From the NCBI GenBank assembly GCA_949538025.1, contig CATISI010000129.1:1-35083 (forward strand): a stretch of DNA of 35,083 nucleotides, in the 5' to 3' direction. Position numbers and translations under genes: made by a program. Below are positions 25,367 to 34,427 of the stretch, one piece after another. Position 1 is the stretch's first letter. Each line of letters begins with the position of its first letter. Source of the stretch: Candidatus Poseidoniaceae archaeon. GTDB lineage: Archaea > Thermoplasmatota > Poseidoniia > Poseidoniales > Poseidoniaceae. The notes beneath the pieces are model-generated. The model was not told where the DNA came from. It saw only the letters and a list, made by a program, of their open reading frames with translations, and ran no database searches.

Positions 25367-28180
25367 ATGAAGACGACGGATGAAGTTGCATGGCAACAAG
25401 CATGGGACAATGCGAACGTCTTTGCTTCGAGCGATGATGCATCAAAACCGAAATTCTACTGTTTGGAAATGTATCCCTATCCCTCTGGAAAAATGCACAT
25501 GGGTCACGTTCGAAACTATTCGATTGGTGATGCTGTTGCCCGATACAAGCGAATGAAAGGCTTCAACGTCCTCTACCCTATGGGATTTGACTCATTTGGA
25601 ATGCCAGCCGAAAATGCAGCCATTGCTGAAGGCGGACATCCTCATGACATTACCGAGAAGAACATGGCATCGATTACGGAACAGATCAAGCGCATGGGAT
25701 TTTCGTACGATTGGAGTCGTTTGGTCAAAAGCCACGATCCGAATTACTACAAGTGGAACCAATTATTCTTCACGCGCTTTTTCAAATCTGGACTCGCCTA
25801 TCGTGAGTTTGCTCCAGTCAATTGGTGTGAATCCTGTTCCACGGTCCTTGCGAACGAACAAGTCAAAGCGGGCCGATGTTGGCGATGCAATGGTCCTGTC
25901 CGACAAAAGGACATGAGTCAGTGGTTCATTGACATCACCAAGTATGCGCAACAGTTGCTCGATGGTCTCGATACCATCGAATTTCCAGAAAGTGTTCGCT
26001 TGATGCAAGAAGACTGGCTGGGTCGTTCCGAAGGAGCAGAAATCGAATTCGGTATTGAAGGGAGCGAAGAAACCATTCGCGTTTTCACAACCCGCCCTGA
26101 CACGCTTTTCGGGGTCACATTCATCACCCTCGCACCAGAACATCCGCTCGCTGAAAAGCTAGTCAGAGGAACAGAATACGAAGCCGGCTGGAAGGCTATG
26201 CACGATGTCTATGCGAATATGAGTGAGTTCGATCGAATCAAGAACCTCAACAAAAAGGAGGGTGTTTCACTTGGGCGTTTCGCTATCCACCCGCTTACTG
26301 GTGAAAAGATCCCAATCTGGGCAGGTAATTTCGTTCTCGCCACATACGGAACAGGTGCTGTCATGGCTGTTCCAGGTCATGATGAACGTGATTTCGATTT
26401 TGCTAAGACGTACGATTTGCCCATCAGGCGTGTGCTGATCGAAAACGAGAATGACGATGCTGATGAAGAACTTGAATCGGCATACACGGAAGATGGATAC
26501 ATGGTTCATTCTGGTAAGGACGGATTCGATGGCCAGTTCGGGGATGCTGCGCGTACTTCTGTCATAGATGCCCTTGAAGTTGCTGGTAGGGGCGATCGTC
26601 GAATCAATTGGAAGATTCGCCCTTGGCTCATCAGCCGCCAGCGCTATTGGGGAACACCGATTCCAATCATTCACTGTGAAGGCTGTGGAGCCGTACCTGT
26701 TCCTGAAGATCAACTTCCAGTTGAACTTCCACGAGATGTAGTCTTTGATGGCAAAGGGAACCCATTGGAAACATCAGAATCCTTCCTTAACGTATGTTGC
26801 CCAGAATGTGGCAAGGATGCTCGACGTGAGACCGATACGATGGATACGTTTGTTGATTCATCGTGGTACTTCTTGCGTTACACCGATGCTACCAACCTCG
26901 AACAGTGGTACAATGCGGATATTGCCGACTATTGGATGAACGTTGACTTCTATTGTGGTGGCATTGAACACGCCCAAATGCACTTGATTTACGCTCGGTT
27001 CTACACGAAAGCACTCCGTGATCTTGGCTTCCATAGCATCGATGAGCCATTCAACGAATTGCTTTGTCAAGGGATGGTCAATAAGAGCGCCCCCTTCTGT
27101 GAAAGCTGTTCTGTGACTCTCTCGGTCGATCACGCTGGCTCACCATGTCCACATTGCAATTCACCACTCGGTGAGCGCTCGGCCAAGATGAGCAAGTCAC
27201 TTGGAAACACCGTTTCTCCTGAACAAATGATTGAACAATTTGGTGCGGATACCGTTCGATTGTTCATTCTCTTTGCTGCGAATCCAACCGCTGGAATGGA
27301 TTGGTCCGATTCAGCTGTTGAAGCCAATCATCGAGTGATGCAACAACTGCAAACCCTGCCAGATCAACTCCTCGGATGGAACAAGCCTGCAAATTCCATC
27401 GATGCTTGGATGATGGCCCGACTCCGACAACGCCTCCAACAATGGTCCGATGCAATGGACCGATACGACTTGCGTCGGGCTGTCGAATGCTCCCATTATG
27501 ACATGGTCAAGGACATCAACTGGTACGTACGTCGTGGAGGCGGCAACGCTGAAGTTGGACGAACATTGCTTCATTCTTGGACCCACATGGTCGGCATCGC
27601 AACACCTCACCTCGCAGAAGATTGGTGGGCGGAACTTGGTGGTGAGGGACTCCTCGCTGCACATGTTATGGACGACATTCAAGCCGTCAGCGAAGAAGAT
27701 CAGGCACTCCTCGATGGAGAAGCATTGATTCGAGATCTCCTCGAACAAGCACGAAAAGTTCGTACTGTTGCTGAGCGACACATCGATGGGGAACCAACAT
27801 TGCTCACCATCGTCACCTCTGCACCATGGAGAAACACGATGGCAGAAATGGCATTGGCCCATCTCTCTGAAGGAAACAACGTCAAGACCTTCATGGGCAT
27901 TTTGACCCAATCCGAACTCGCTCAAGGTGAAACACGGGGTGAGCGACTCGGATTCTGGAACAAGCGCATGCTACCTCAAGTGTTCAAGTGGGACGATGAA
28001 AAGAAGCGAATTCTTCTTTCAACACTTGATGAAACCCAGGTCTATGCCAACGCTTCTGATTTTATTGCAGGAGAACTCGGTCTTGCATCGGTACGCATTG
28101 TCCGTGGTGAAAGCGAAGAGGATGAGACTGGGAAAGCTGGCGTTGCAATGCCACTTTCACCTGCATTCATCTATGCTTGA
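25367..28180 (+). CDS. leuS: Leucyl-tRNA synthetase, bacterial-type core with archaeal-like C-terminus
   Basis: Class I synthetase that charges tRNA-Leu; about 937 residues. The HIGH motif is in MYPYPSGKMHMGHVRNYSIG (HMGH 44-47) and KMSKS is at 607-611 (AKMSKSLGN). A first zinc-type cluster, NWCESCSTVLANEQ...CWRC, precedes the CP1 editing domain, which contains TRPDTLFG and GTGAVMAVPGHDERDFDFA. This order and FDSFGMPAENAA are bacterial. A second cluster (CESC...CPHC) lies before KMSKS. The C-terminus lacks the bacterial closing VPGKLVNIV strand and instead ends GKAGVAMPLSPAFIY after ASDFIAGELG, which looks archaeal. Start choice: GTG 25331 gives 12 extra residues and GTG 25355 is also possible; ATG 25367 is preferred. 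Confidence 0.92.
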   Translation: MKTTDEVAWQQAWDNANVFASSDDASKPKFYCLEMYPYPSGKMHMGHVRNYSIGDAVARYKRMKGFNVLYPMGFDSFGMPAENAAIAEGGHPHDITEKNMASITEQIKRMGFSYDWSRLVKSHDPNYYKWNQLFFTRFFKSGLAYREFAPVNWCESCSTVLANEQVKAGRCWRCNGPVRQKDMSQWFIDITKYAQQLLDGLDTIEFPESVRLMQEDWLGRSEGAEIEFGIEGSEETIRVFTTRPDTLFGVTFITLAPEHPLAEKLVRGTEYEAGWKAMHDVYANMSEFDRIKNLNKKEGVSLGRFAIHPLTGEKIPIWAGNFVLATYGTGAVMAVPGHDERDFDFAKTYDLPIRRVLIENENDDADEELESAYTEDGYMVHSGKDGFDGQFGDAARTSVIDALEVAGRGDRRINWKIRPWLISRQRYWGTPIPIIHCEGCGAVPVPEDQLPVELPRDVVFDGKGNPLETSESFLNVCCPECGKDARRETDTMDTFVDSSWYFLRYTDATNLEQWYNADIADYWMNVDFYCGGIEHAQMHLIYARFYTKALRDLGFHSIDEPFNELLCQGMVNKSAPFCESCSVTLSVDHAGSPCPHCNSPLGERSAKMSKSLGNTVSPEQMIEQFGADTVRLFILFAANPTAGMDWSDSAVEANHRVMQQLQTLPDQLLGWNKPANSIDAWMMARLRQRLQQWSDAMDRYDLRRAVECSHYDMVKDINWYVRRGGGNAEVGRTLLHSWTHMVGIATPHLAEDWWAELGGEGLLAAHVMDDIQAVSEEDQALLDGEALIRDLLEQARKVRTVAERHIDGEPTLLTIVTSAPWRNTMAEMALAHLSEGNNVKTFMGILTQSELAQGETRGERLGFWNKRMLPQVFKWDDEKKRILLSTLDETQVYANASDFIAGELGLASVRIVRGESEEDETGKAGVAMPLSPAFIYA

Positions 28181-30870
28181 ACGTCTTCTTCAATAGGCTC
28201 TGAGGGTGCCTCAAGTGCTGGCTCGGTTTCAAGGGTTGGAACCGCTTTCTGTTGTGATTGATTCGTCGGTGCTTTGACCGGCTTGAATGTGAAGTAACCG
28301 GCAACACAGGCAAGAGCAATTGCAACCAAAATCAGAACTTGGTTGATTCCGAACGATGACTCAGAACTTTCGCCCTTGTTCTCAATGACAATCAAAGTAC
28401 AACCATCCGCATCGACTTGCTCCCCAAGTAAGGTTGATGGGCACAAATCATCATCATTGAGGATTCCATCAAAATCCGTATCGGCTTGTTGAGACGAACA
28501 TCCCGCACCATCGACGACGGTACTCAGTGGTGTCCTCGGACAAATGTCGGCTTCGTTGAGAACACCATCTGCATCATCGTCTACGTCTTCTTCACCATCG
28601 ACGCATCCATCCGAATCAAAGTCTTGGGAAGGCAACACTGGTCCGACGAGACCACGGGGGCAGAGGTCGAAGATGTCCTCGAATCCATCGTCATCGTCAT
28701 CCTCGTCTTCTTCATCGTCATGGCAGCCATCTTGGTCGCGATCGAGGAATCTGTCGGTCGCATTCCAGTCACGGTACCCCTTAGGACACATATCAAGCTG
28801 ATTTGAACCAATCATATCGAGCATCAAATCATTGTCATCGTCCATGTCGTTAATGCTGTCTTGACAACCATCACGGTCCCAATCGTTCATTTCTGTTGAA
28901 TCCCAAAGAGCAAGATCTCGCGGGCAACCATCTTCGATGTTGACGATACCATCGCCATCCTCATCCAAATCGCACGCATCCCCAATGAAATCACCATCAA
29001 GGTCTTCCTGTCCAGCGTTTGACGTGCTTGGGCAGTTGTCGCGTTGGTCAACAAAACCGTCCTCATCCGTGTCGAAATCCGAACATCCATCTCCTTCAAC
29101 ATCGGTTTCGGAGGTTGAAACCCATCCGATTGGCCCCTTTGGACACGTGTCGAGGTGGTCATAGACGGTGTCGTTGTCATCGTCAAAATCCTCATCTGCA
29201 TCCCGACATCCATCGCTGTCATGATCGGTTGAAGCACTGCTTGTCCAACCGATTTCGCCTTGTTGACAAATGTCAAGATCGTCGGCAATGCCGTCATTGT
29301 CATCGTCATCATCGCAGACATCGCCAAACATGTCGGATTCGAAGTTTGCTTGGTCTGCATTGGATACTCTTGGGCAATTGTCGATACCATCGAGAATACC
29401 GTCTCCATCGATATCGGTCTCATAGTGCCAAACACCGCCGTCCTGTCCTCCAACGGAAACAACGGAATGATTACCATACATGCCTGCATCTTCAAAGGAG
29501 AAAGCGATGAGAGAACCACCTGATGCGGACGAAACCATCTCATAGACACGGTCTCGACCATCGCTTCCACCGGTGAGTGCCCACAACCAACCATCATCAA
29601 CATCGTATTCGCCCATGAAAATATCGGTTCCGAAGTAACTCGAGTCATCATCGTAATCGGTCAAGATCTCTCCGCCGAGCGTGAACGCATACGTCGTCAC
29701 GCCAGCGTAAATCAATGATCCAGATGCTGTTTGATACGCTGCACTGTACATATCGTAACCGGAACCGCCCTCAACGATGAGTCCGTCCCAAGCACCATTG
29801 GTGGTGATATCAGCGCGGAAAGCATCGAACCATTGTGTGGCCTCACTGTAATCCGAGCCAAACGTCGAATTGCCCTCAATGGTTCCGTAGACTTGCACAT
29901 CCAATCCTGCACCTGCAACGCAACCGTTGACGAGATCATCGCCTGTTCCGCCTGCTTGTTGCATCCACTGCCAACTGTTGGCATCGTACTTGGCCACAAC
30001 GATGTCGCCACCGCCATTTGAATCAACAGAACCGAACTCATCGAATGTGAGTTGCCCAATGAATGTAAGGGCGACAAATGTATCACCAACGCTGTTTTGA
30101 CAAAAGCCTCCAAATGGCTCGACACCGTCTTCTGTGAACGCAGTAAAACCGTTGCTAAAAATTCCAAATTCATCAAAAATCATTACTGCAAGGCTCGTTT
30201 GAGATCCGCCAGCAAAGAGGGTTTGATTCATCTCAAGAAGGTCCTTGAACAATACACTCACATGGATTTGATCGTCCCCATCAACAAACATATCGAACAT
30301 CAAAATTTCTTGTTGGTTGGCGATGGAAACAGCCCATTGCCATCCGGTTTCAACATCGTATCGAGCGATGTAGGCATTGCCCTCATCGGAATTTGCTGCT
30401 TTATCCAACGTCGGTAGTGATCCCAACGTCATGTTGCACTGAAGGCCTGCACTGCCGAGGCAATAATTGCCTGCGATGATGAAATCACCATCGCTCATCA
30501 AAGCAAGTACATCCACTGTATCGACGCCAATACTCCCAAATGATTCACTGAAATTCCATTCATTCGTTTCGTTTGAGATAGCAATGAAACCATCGACATC
30601 TTCCAACCCAAGTTGATTGGATTCATGTCCGTTATCTCCAATGAGGATGGAGGCTGTGAAACTACCTCCAACAAGTACAGAGTTGTTTTCCAAAGAGGCG
30701 AGGGTTTTGATGGAGTCTTCTCCAAAGCCACCAACCGAAGCCGCCCATCCCAATTGTTCGGGTTCTTCGTCGTTGAATTGCGGAGTAATTTCAGTATCCA
30801 GGACCTCTGCTGGAGTGTTGGGCATCGTTGCAAGAAGGAGCGCAAAAACGATGAACAATGGACGAAGCAT
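28171..30870 (-). CDS. Exported repeat-domain protein with thrombospondin type-3 repeats and C-terminal anchor
   Basis: 899 residues. A signal peptide (MLRPLFIVFALLLATMPNTP) is followed by an outer region of about 450 residues made of recurring segments such as GWAASVGGFGEDSIKTLA, WQWMQQAGGTGDDLVNG and WLWALTGGSDGRDRVYE. These resemble SBBP-type beta-propeller repeats. Asp-rich type-3 repeats with CP(R/K) ends follow from about 480 to 823 (DIDGDGILDGIDNCPR). A membrane helix (about 842-861) and a short Pro/Glu-rich tail close the protein. The layout parallels the 19186-22653 protein but with a different propeller. The start at 30870 was chosen because the signal peptide begins there; the longer frame to 30972 would overlap the divergent nuclease gene. 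It overlaps the leuS end by 10 bases. Confidence 0.82.
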   Translation of the reverse strand: MLRPLFIVFALLLATMPNTPAEVLDTEITPQFNDEEPEQLGWAASVGGFGEDSIKTLASLENNSVLVGGSFTASILIGDNGHESNQLGLEDVDGFIAISNETNEWNFSESFGSIGVDTVDVLALMSDGDFIIAGNYCLGSAGLQCNMTLGSLPTLDKAANSDEGNAYIARYDVETGWQWAVSIANQQEILMFDMFVDGDDQIHVSVLFKDLLEMNQTLFAGGSQTSLAVMIFDEFGIFSNGFTAFTEDGVEPFGGFCQNSVGDTFVALTFIGQLTFDEFGSVDSNGGGDIVVAKYDANSWQWMQQAGGTGDDLVNGCVAGAGLDVQVYGTIEGNSTFGSDYSEATQWFDAFRADITTNGAWDGLIVEGGSGYDMYSAAYQTASGSLIYAGVTTYAFTLGGEILTDYDDDSSYFGTDIFMGEYDVDDGWLWALTGGSDGRDRVYEMVSSASGGSLIAFSFEDAGMYGNHSVVSVGGQDGGVWHYETDIDGDGILDGIDNCPRVSNADQANFESDMFGDVCDDDDDNDGIADDLDICQQGEIGWTSSASTDHDSDGCRDADEDFDDDNDTVYDHLDTCPKGPIGWVSTSETDVEGDGCSDFDTDEDGFVDQRDNCPSTSNAGQEDLDGDFIGDACDLDEDGDGIVNIEDGCPRDLALWDSTEMNDWDRDGCQDSINDMDDDNDLMLDMIGSNQLDMCPKGYRDWNATDRFLDRDQDGCHDDEEDEDDDDDGFEDIFDLCPRGLVGPVLPSQDFDSDGCVDGEEDVDDDADGVLNEADICPRTPLSTVVDGAGCSSQQADTDFDGILNDDDLCPSTLLGEQVDADGCTLIVIENKGESSESSFGINQVLILVAIALACVAGYFTFKPVKAPTNQSQQKAVPTLETEPALEAPSEPIEEDVQA
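28400..29427 (-). repeat. Asp-rich type-3 coding repeats in the minus-strand surface protein
   Basis: Coding repeats of the form DxDxDGxxDxxDxCP recur about ten times. Several are expanded to runs of Asp/Glu (DDDDDNDG, DEEDEDDDDDG). They are probably calcium-binding, as in thrombospondin type-3 repeats. Antisense frames over this region are Ser/His-rich shadows. Confidence 0.65.
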
Positions 30871-30970
30871 AGTCTTGTGATGAACTGCCACTTCATGAAG
30901 GTGTTGCGTTGCAGTCCAGTCAGCCCATTGTGACGATTGGTTCAAAGACGGTCGAGGTCGAGGTCCACTC

Positions 30971-32017
30971 ATGTCCCAAGGTCGTAAACCAAAACGTGGC
31001 GGTCAGGGGCGGCAGCGAAACCGTCGTCGGTACGGCGGACCGCGCAAGGCCAATCTCATTGAACAATCCAAGAAGGAACTTCTCGAATACAATCTACGAG
31101 CCAACGACCGATTCGATTATGAAAAAACCGGCCTCCAACCGGTTGGCCTGCCGGATGATTCATCCAATGCAAAATCGTTCTCGTTCACATGGAAATGCAA
31201 TCCTGTTCGGCTCTCGGATGAGGAGAAAATGGCCGATTTTGTTGTCCGTAGGGGCGAGTTTGGTTGGCTTGATGACGATCGTGTCGATGAAATCGCAGAG
31301 TTTGCTAAACCGCTTTCGATTTCCGCAGATCAAGCATTGTCGCTTCGCTCAGCTCTTCTCCAACAGAAGACTGTCTACGGCCACTCAACCATGCGCAACC
31401 GCGGGCGTCAAATCCATCGCGATTACAAACAAGGGATGTCCGTGGTCGAATTATCAAAAAAATACGACTTCCCTCCAATGAACATCTTCCGGCAAATTCT
31501 TGCTGAGAAAGGATGGTCGAAGACGAAGATCAAAGAAGCCGTTCGGGCACCATCCCGATTTTCAACTCGTGAACGCAAAGAATTCGAAGCTGCTGAGGAA
31601 GCCGATCGAGTTTCCAACGTGGACCAAAGCGAGACGCATCTTCGTGCTGATGTATTCGAAACAATCCTTGCCGATTGGTTTGAGGAGCAAGGTGTACGAC
31701 TCCGCCGTCAGCCTGAACTTGTCAAAGAACAGTCAATTGAAATCGGTGGTCCAAAATTGACGCCAGATATTCTGTTCCTTGATCATGTTGAAATCAACGG
31801 TCAGCCAGTCGCTTGGATCGATGCAAAGCACTTCTATGGGGCCGATGTAGGATTCCAGCGCAAGAAGATGTCCAAGCAAATGATGCGTTACATCAACGAA
31901 TGGGGGAGTGGAGCCATTGTGTTCAGACACGGTTTCTCAGAAAACCTGTACATGGCTGGAGTGACCATGTTGGATGCCAGTCCACTGGACCTCACCGAAT
32001 TGCAGGATCGGCCTTAG
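30971..32017 (+). CDS. CDIN1/C15orf41-like TPD-motif nuclease
   Basis: 348 residues. The basic N-terminus (1-28, Arg/Gly-rich) suggests nucleic-acid contact. A helical region (80-200) includes a helix-turn-helix-like part, GMSVVELSKKYDFPPMNIFR. The C-terminal PD-(D/E)xK-type nuclease fold has E230 in ADVFETILADWFEEQG, TPD at 264-266 in PKLTPDILFLD, and the catalytic D284-x-K286 in VAWIDAKHFYG. This TPD arrangement is the mark of the family containing human CDIN1 (C15orf41), known from eukaryotes and archaea. Its substrate in archaea is not established. GAGGTCGAGGTC just upstream may serve as ribosome binding site. It is divergent from the surface protein gene (100-base gap) and overlaps the pantoate kinase end by 26 bases. 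Confidence 0.8.
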   Translation: MSQGRKPKRGGQGRQRNRRRYGGPRKANLIEQSKKELLEYNLRANDRFDYEKTGLQPVGLPDDSSNAKSFSFTWKCNPVRLSDEEKMADFVVRRGEFGWLDDDRVDEIAEFAKPLSISADQALSLRSALLQQKTVYGHSTMRNRGRQIHRDYKQGMSVVELSKKYDFPPMNIFRQILAEKGWSKTKIKEAVRAPSRFSTRERKEFEAAEEADRVSNVDQSETHLRADVFETILADWFEEQGVRLRRQPELVKEQSIEIGGPKLTPDILFLDHVEINGQPVAWIDAKHFYGADVGFQRKKMSKQMMRYINEWGSGAIVFRHGFSENLYMAGVTMLDASPLDLTELQDRP

Positions 32018-33047
32018 GCGCAACCCGCTGCGGTGCGATTCGCGTTACGAGTGAATCCAAATTAATGGAACGAAGACGTTCAGAAAGTTGTCGCAAATCA
32101 CTCTCATCCAGAGGTTCTTTGGCTTTTGCAGGGAGCATGACACACGAAGTTCCAAGCATGCATAATCGCGCTCGTATCTTTGCTTGAAAGTTCAATTCAT
32201 TGATTACAGATTGAACCGAAGCAAGCATCGATTGTCTGGAAGGTTCCTCCAACATCTTGGACATGCGACCAAACGTTTGTGCTTCCTTCAGTAGTTCATT
32301 CCAAATGGATGCATCCCATTGTTTCAAAGCAAGACGGTCCACTGCGGCATCACCTGCACGCGTAATGCTCGCTTTCCAGTTCGGATGGTCGATGTACTCC
32401 GACGTATGCTTGGATTCACTTGATTGCCAAACCAAGAGGATATGTGAATCTAGAGAAAAACTTCGAGCAACGCCTGGTGAAGGTGGTGAACCGGGATGCG
32501 TTCGAAGTTCAACACCTCCGACATAGAGTCCAAGAACGTCACCAAGGCCCCCAGAATAGCGTCGCTCGATGTGATGTGCAGCACGGAAATACTGCGGAAC
32601 AGATCCTTTCTCAGTCATTTGGTAGCAAGCCAGTGCAAGTGCTGAAAGTCCTGCAGCAGACATACCGAATCCTTGGCTAAGTGGCAACTCAATGTCGACT
32701 TGGATGGAATAATTGGCATCCTTTGGAAGAAGACGTGCTTGACGTAGTTCGTCGATCAGATCGTCGTACATTTGCTCACTGAGTGATTCGCTCGGTATCT
32801 GCGCATTGATCGTAATCTCAGTCGTACCTTTCGATTTAATTTCGGGAATGTCTTGGTCCCAACCAGCCATCTCCTGGCCTGGTTCGATAACCTCGCTTCG
32901 CCCCGATTCTTGAATCGACACGGTAACACCATGCTCAAGACAAATTCCCGCTCCTCGGCTTCCTTGGTTCCGGGGGAGAAGAGCATCATCATGGATTGAA
33001 AACAGCAAGGTGATGTGCCCACCGACCCGAACTGTTGCCATGGTCAT
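31992..33047 (-). CDS. Pantoate kinase (archaeal GHMP family)
   Basis: Phosphorylates pantoate in the archaeal coenzyme A pathway, the step that with phosphopantothenate synthetase replaces bacterial PanC/PanK. About 351 residues. VGGHITLLFSIHDDALLPRN followed by GSRGAGICLEHGVTV is the hallmark N-terminus of pantoate kinase. The GHMP ATP-binding loop is ELPLSQGFGMSAAGLSALAL, and RRYSGGLGDVLGLYVGGVEL is a further conserved block. The C-terminal part carries ARLCMLGTSCVMLPA. ATG 33041 (third residue) is an alternative start. It follows rpo3 by 48 bases on the same strand and may be read with the ribosomal cluster. Phosphopantothenate synthetase is not in the window. Confidence 0.85.
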   Translation of the reverse strand: MTMATVRVGGHITLLFSIHDDALLPRNQGSRGAGICLEHGVTVSIQESGRSEVIEPGQEMAGWDQDIPEIKSKGTTEITINAQIPSESLSEQMYDDLIDELRQARLLPKDANYSIQVDIELPLSQGFGMSAAGLSALALACYQMTEKGSVPQYFRAAHHIERRYSGGLGDVLGLYVGGVELRTHPGSPPSPGVARSFSLDSHILLVWQSSESKHTSEYIDHPNWKASITRAGDAAVDRLALKQWDASIWNELLKEAQTFGRMSKMLEEPSRQSMLASVQSVINELNFQAKIRARLCMLGTSCVMLPAKAKEPLDESDLRQLSERLRSINLDSLVTRIAPQRVAPKADPAIR

Positions 33048-33095
33048 GCCATCTCACAATGAATCATCAAGATGGCGGAGGGTCCAATATCCGAA

Positions 33096-34028
33096 TCAAG
33101 CAAAGGCTCGTCCAAGATCATCGCCGAGGTCAGAGAAGCGGGACTTTAACTCCTCAATGGCGCTGTTGAAGACAGCTTCAGGAGCCAATGAACCATCGGT
33201 CTCGAAAGAGAAGACGAAACTGCCGTCAACCTTGTTGAGAACAATCGCCTCATCGAAGTCTGTATCTCGGCCAGTACCGTGACCGACCTGGTGGAGAGCC
33301 TTCTCGAGATCGAGAACGGTTGAAACATCATTGCACTTTTTGTTGCTGAAGAGTTTCGCATCAATGGCTCGGCCATCGCTGGTCTTGAGGTCAAGATCGA
33401 AGAGAACGGAGGCCTTCTTTGGCTTCTTGAGTTCTGCTTCGTAGCGTGGTTGGAAGGTGACTGCAGATGCAGCGGACCACTTAGCGTGGTCACGGCCTCG
33501 ACCGAGCGTTGCGAATGCAATGAACTCGAGAAACTGTCCCTGAGCGAGGTAGGTAATCGGGATAGGTTGCATTTCTGCGCTAATATCGAATGTAGGATCG
33601 GATACGTTGGTCAAGTCACCAGCACGAACAACACGATACGGTTCGTCGCTGTCTGCGGATGGGCCTTGAACGTTGAGCGTGTACAAGACTTGACACATTG
33701 GGCACCCGCGGTCATCTTCAGCCATGTCCATGCAATTTGGACAGTCGTTAGGAGCAACAATGCTGTTCTCAGGGCATGTTGGAATCGGAATCATGGCGAG
33801 ACGGTGCGCAATAACTTCGTCTGGAAGTGCGTTAACCGACTCAAAAATTTCGCCACGGTTGTTGTCTTGGTTCACACCGAGCGTGAACATGACCTTGTCG
33901 ATGGCCATTTTTGGTACATCGGCGATAATCGCACGACGAAGTGCGTTTATCTGAGATGCATCAGCATCTTCAATAAGAATCTTCATTTTGTTTCCTTGTG
34001 GATATCCGTCAACAACGCTTGCCTTCAT
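33096..34028 (-). CDS. rpo3: DNA-directed RNA polymerase subunit Rpo3 (subunit D)
   Basis: Assembly platform subunit of archaeal RNA polymerase, the counterpart of Rpb3 and bacterial alpha. ASQINALRRAIIADVPKMAI is the dimerisation helix pair and DEVIAHRLAMIPIPT the start of domain 2. Five cysteines follow (C85, C96, C99, C109, C112; spacing C-x10-C-x2-C-x9-C-x2-C), which match the position of the Rpb3 zinc loop. Few cysteines occur later, so the Fe-S ferredoxin-like domain of some archaeal Rpo3 appears absent. ATG 34028 is preferred over 34034 because GGAGG (about 34036-34040) sits at proper spacing for it but directly abuts the first ATG. It lies just downstream of uS11, the usual archaeal order. 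Confidence 0.93.
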   Translation of the reverse strand: MKASVVDGYPQGNKMKILIEDADASQINALRRAIIADVPKMAIDKVMFTLGVNQDNNRGEIFESVNALPDEVIAHRLAMIPIPTCPENSIVAPNDCPNCMDMAEDDRGCPMCQVLYTLNVQGPSADSDEPYRVVRAGDLTNVSDPTFDISAEMQPIPITYLAQGQFLEFIAFATLGRGRDHAKWSAASAVTFQPRYEAELKKPKKASVLFDLDLKTSDGRAIDAKLFSNKKCNDVSTVLDLEKALHQVGHGTGRDTDFDEAIVLNKVDGSFVFSFETDGSLAPEAVFNSAIEELKSRFSDLGDDLGRAFA

Positions 34029-34043
34029 ATTCATTCCTCCAAT

Positions 34044-34427
34044 TCAGACACGACGTCCACGTCGTCCACCCTTTTTCTTGGTGCCGTCGTGAGCGATTGG
34101 TGTGACATCCTCGATTCGAGTGATGGTCATACCTGCACGTGTCAGTGCTCGAATAGCTGCTTGTGCACCAGGTCCAGTGTTGTTGGACTTGTTTCCGCCA
34201 GGTGCACGATACTTGACGATGAGTTGTGTGAATTCCTTGTCCTTGAGCATGTCAGCGAGACGCTCAGCAGCACGAGTAGCAGCGAATTGTCCACCACTGT
34301 CCTTGGACGACTTGACAACTTGTCCACCGGAGCATGTTCCGATGGTTTCAGCACCGGTCAAATCGGTTGCTGTCATGAGGATGTTGTTGTAGGAGGAGAA
34401 GATGTTGACGATGGCTCGACGTGTCAT
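34044..34427 (-). CDS. rps11: Ribosomal protein uS11
   Basis: Small-subunit platform protein of 127 residues, normal for archaeal uS11. Seen: [20 protein letters not shown] near the start, [19 protein letters not shown] in the middle, and the family end [20 protein letters not shown] with the basic tail [11 protein letters not shown]. The ATG overlaps the uS4 stop by one base, and GGAGGTGA (within 34434-34441) serves as ribosome binding site, so uS4 and uS11 are translationally coupled. Confidence 0.97.
   Translation of the reverse strand: MTRRAIVNIFSSYNNILMTATDLTGAETIGTCSGGQVVKSSKDSGGQFAATRAAERLADMLKDKEFTQLIVKYRAPGGNKSNNTGPGAQAAIRALTRAGMTITRIEDVTPIAHDGTKKKGGRRGRRV

Noticed and set aside
28887-29651. 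A 254-codon Met/Thr-rich frame on the minus strand
   Set aside because: It is a shifted reading of the type-3 repeat array of the real minus-strand gene.
30871-30972. Longer start at 30972 for the minus-strand surface protein
   Set aside because: The extra 34 residues precede an obvious signal peptide and would overlap the divergent nuclease gene start.
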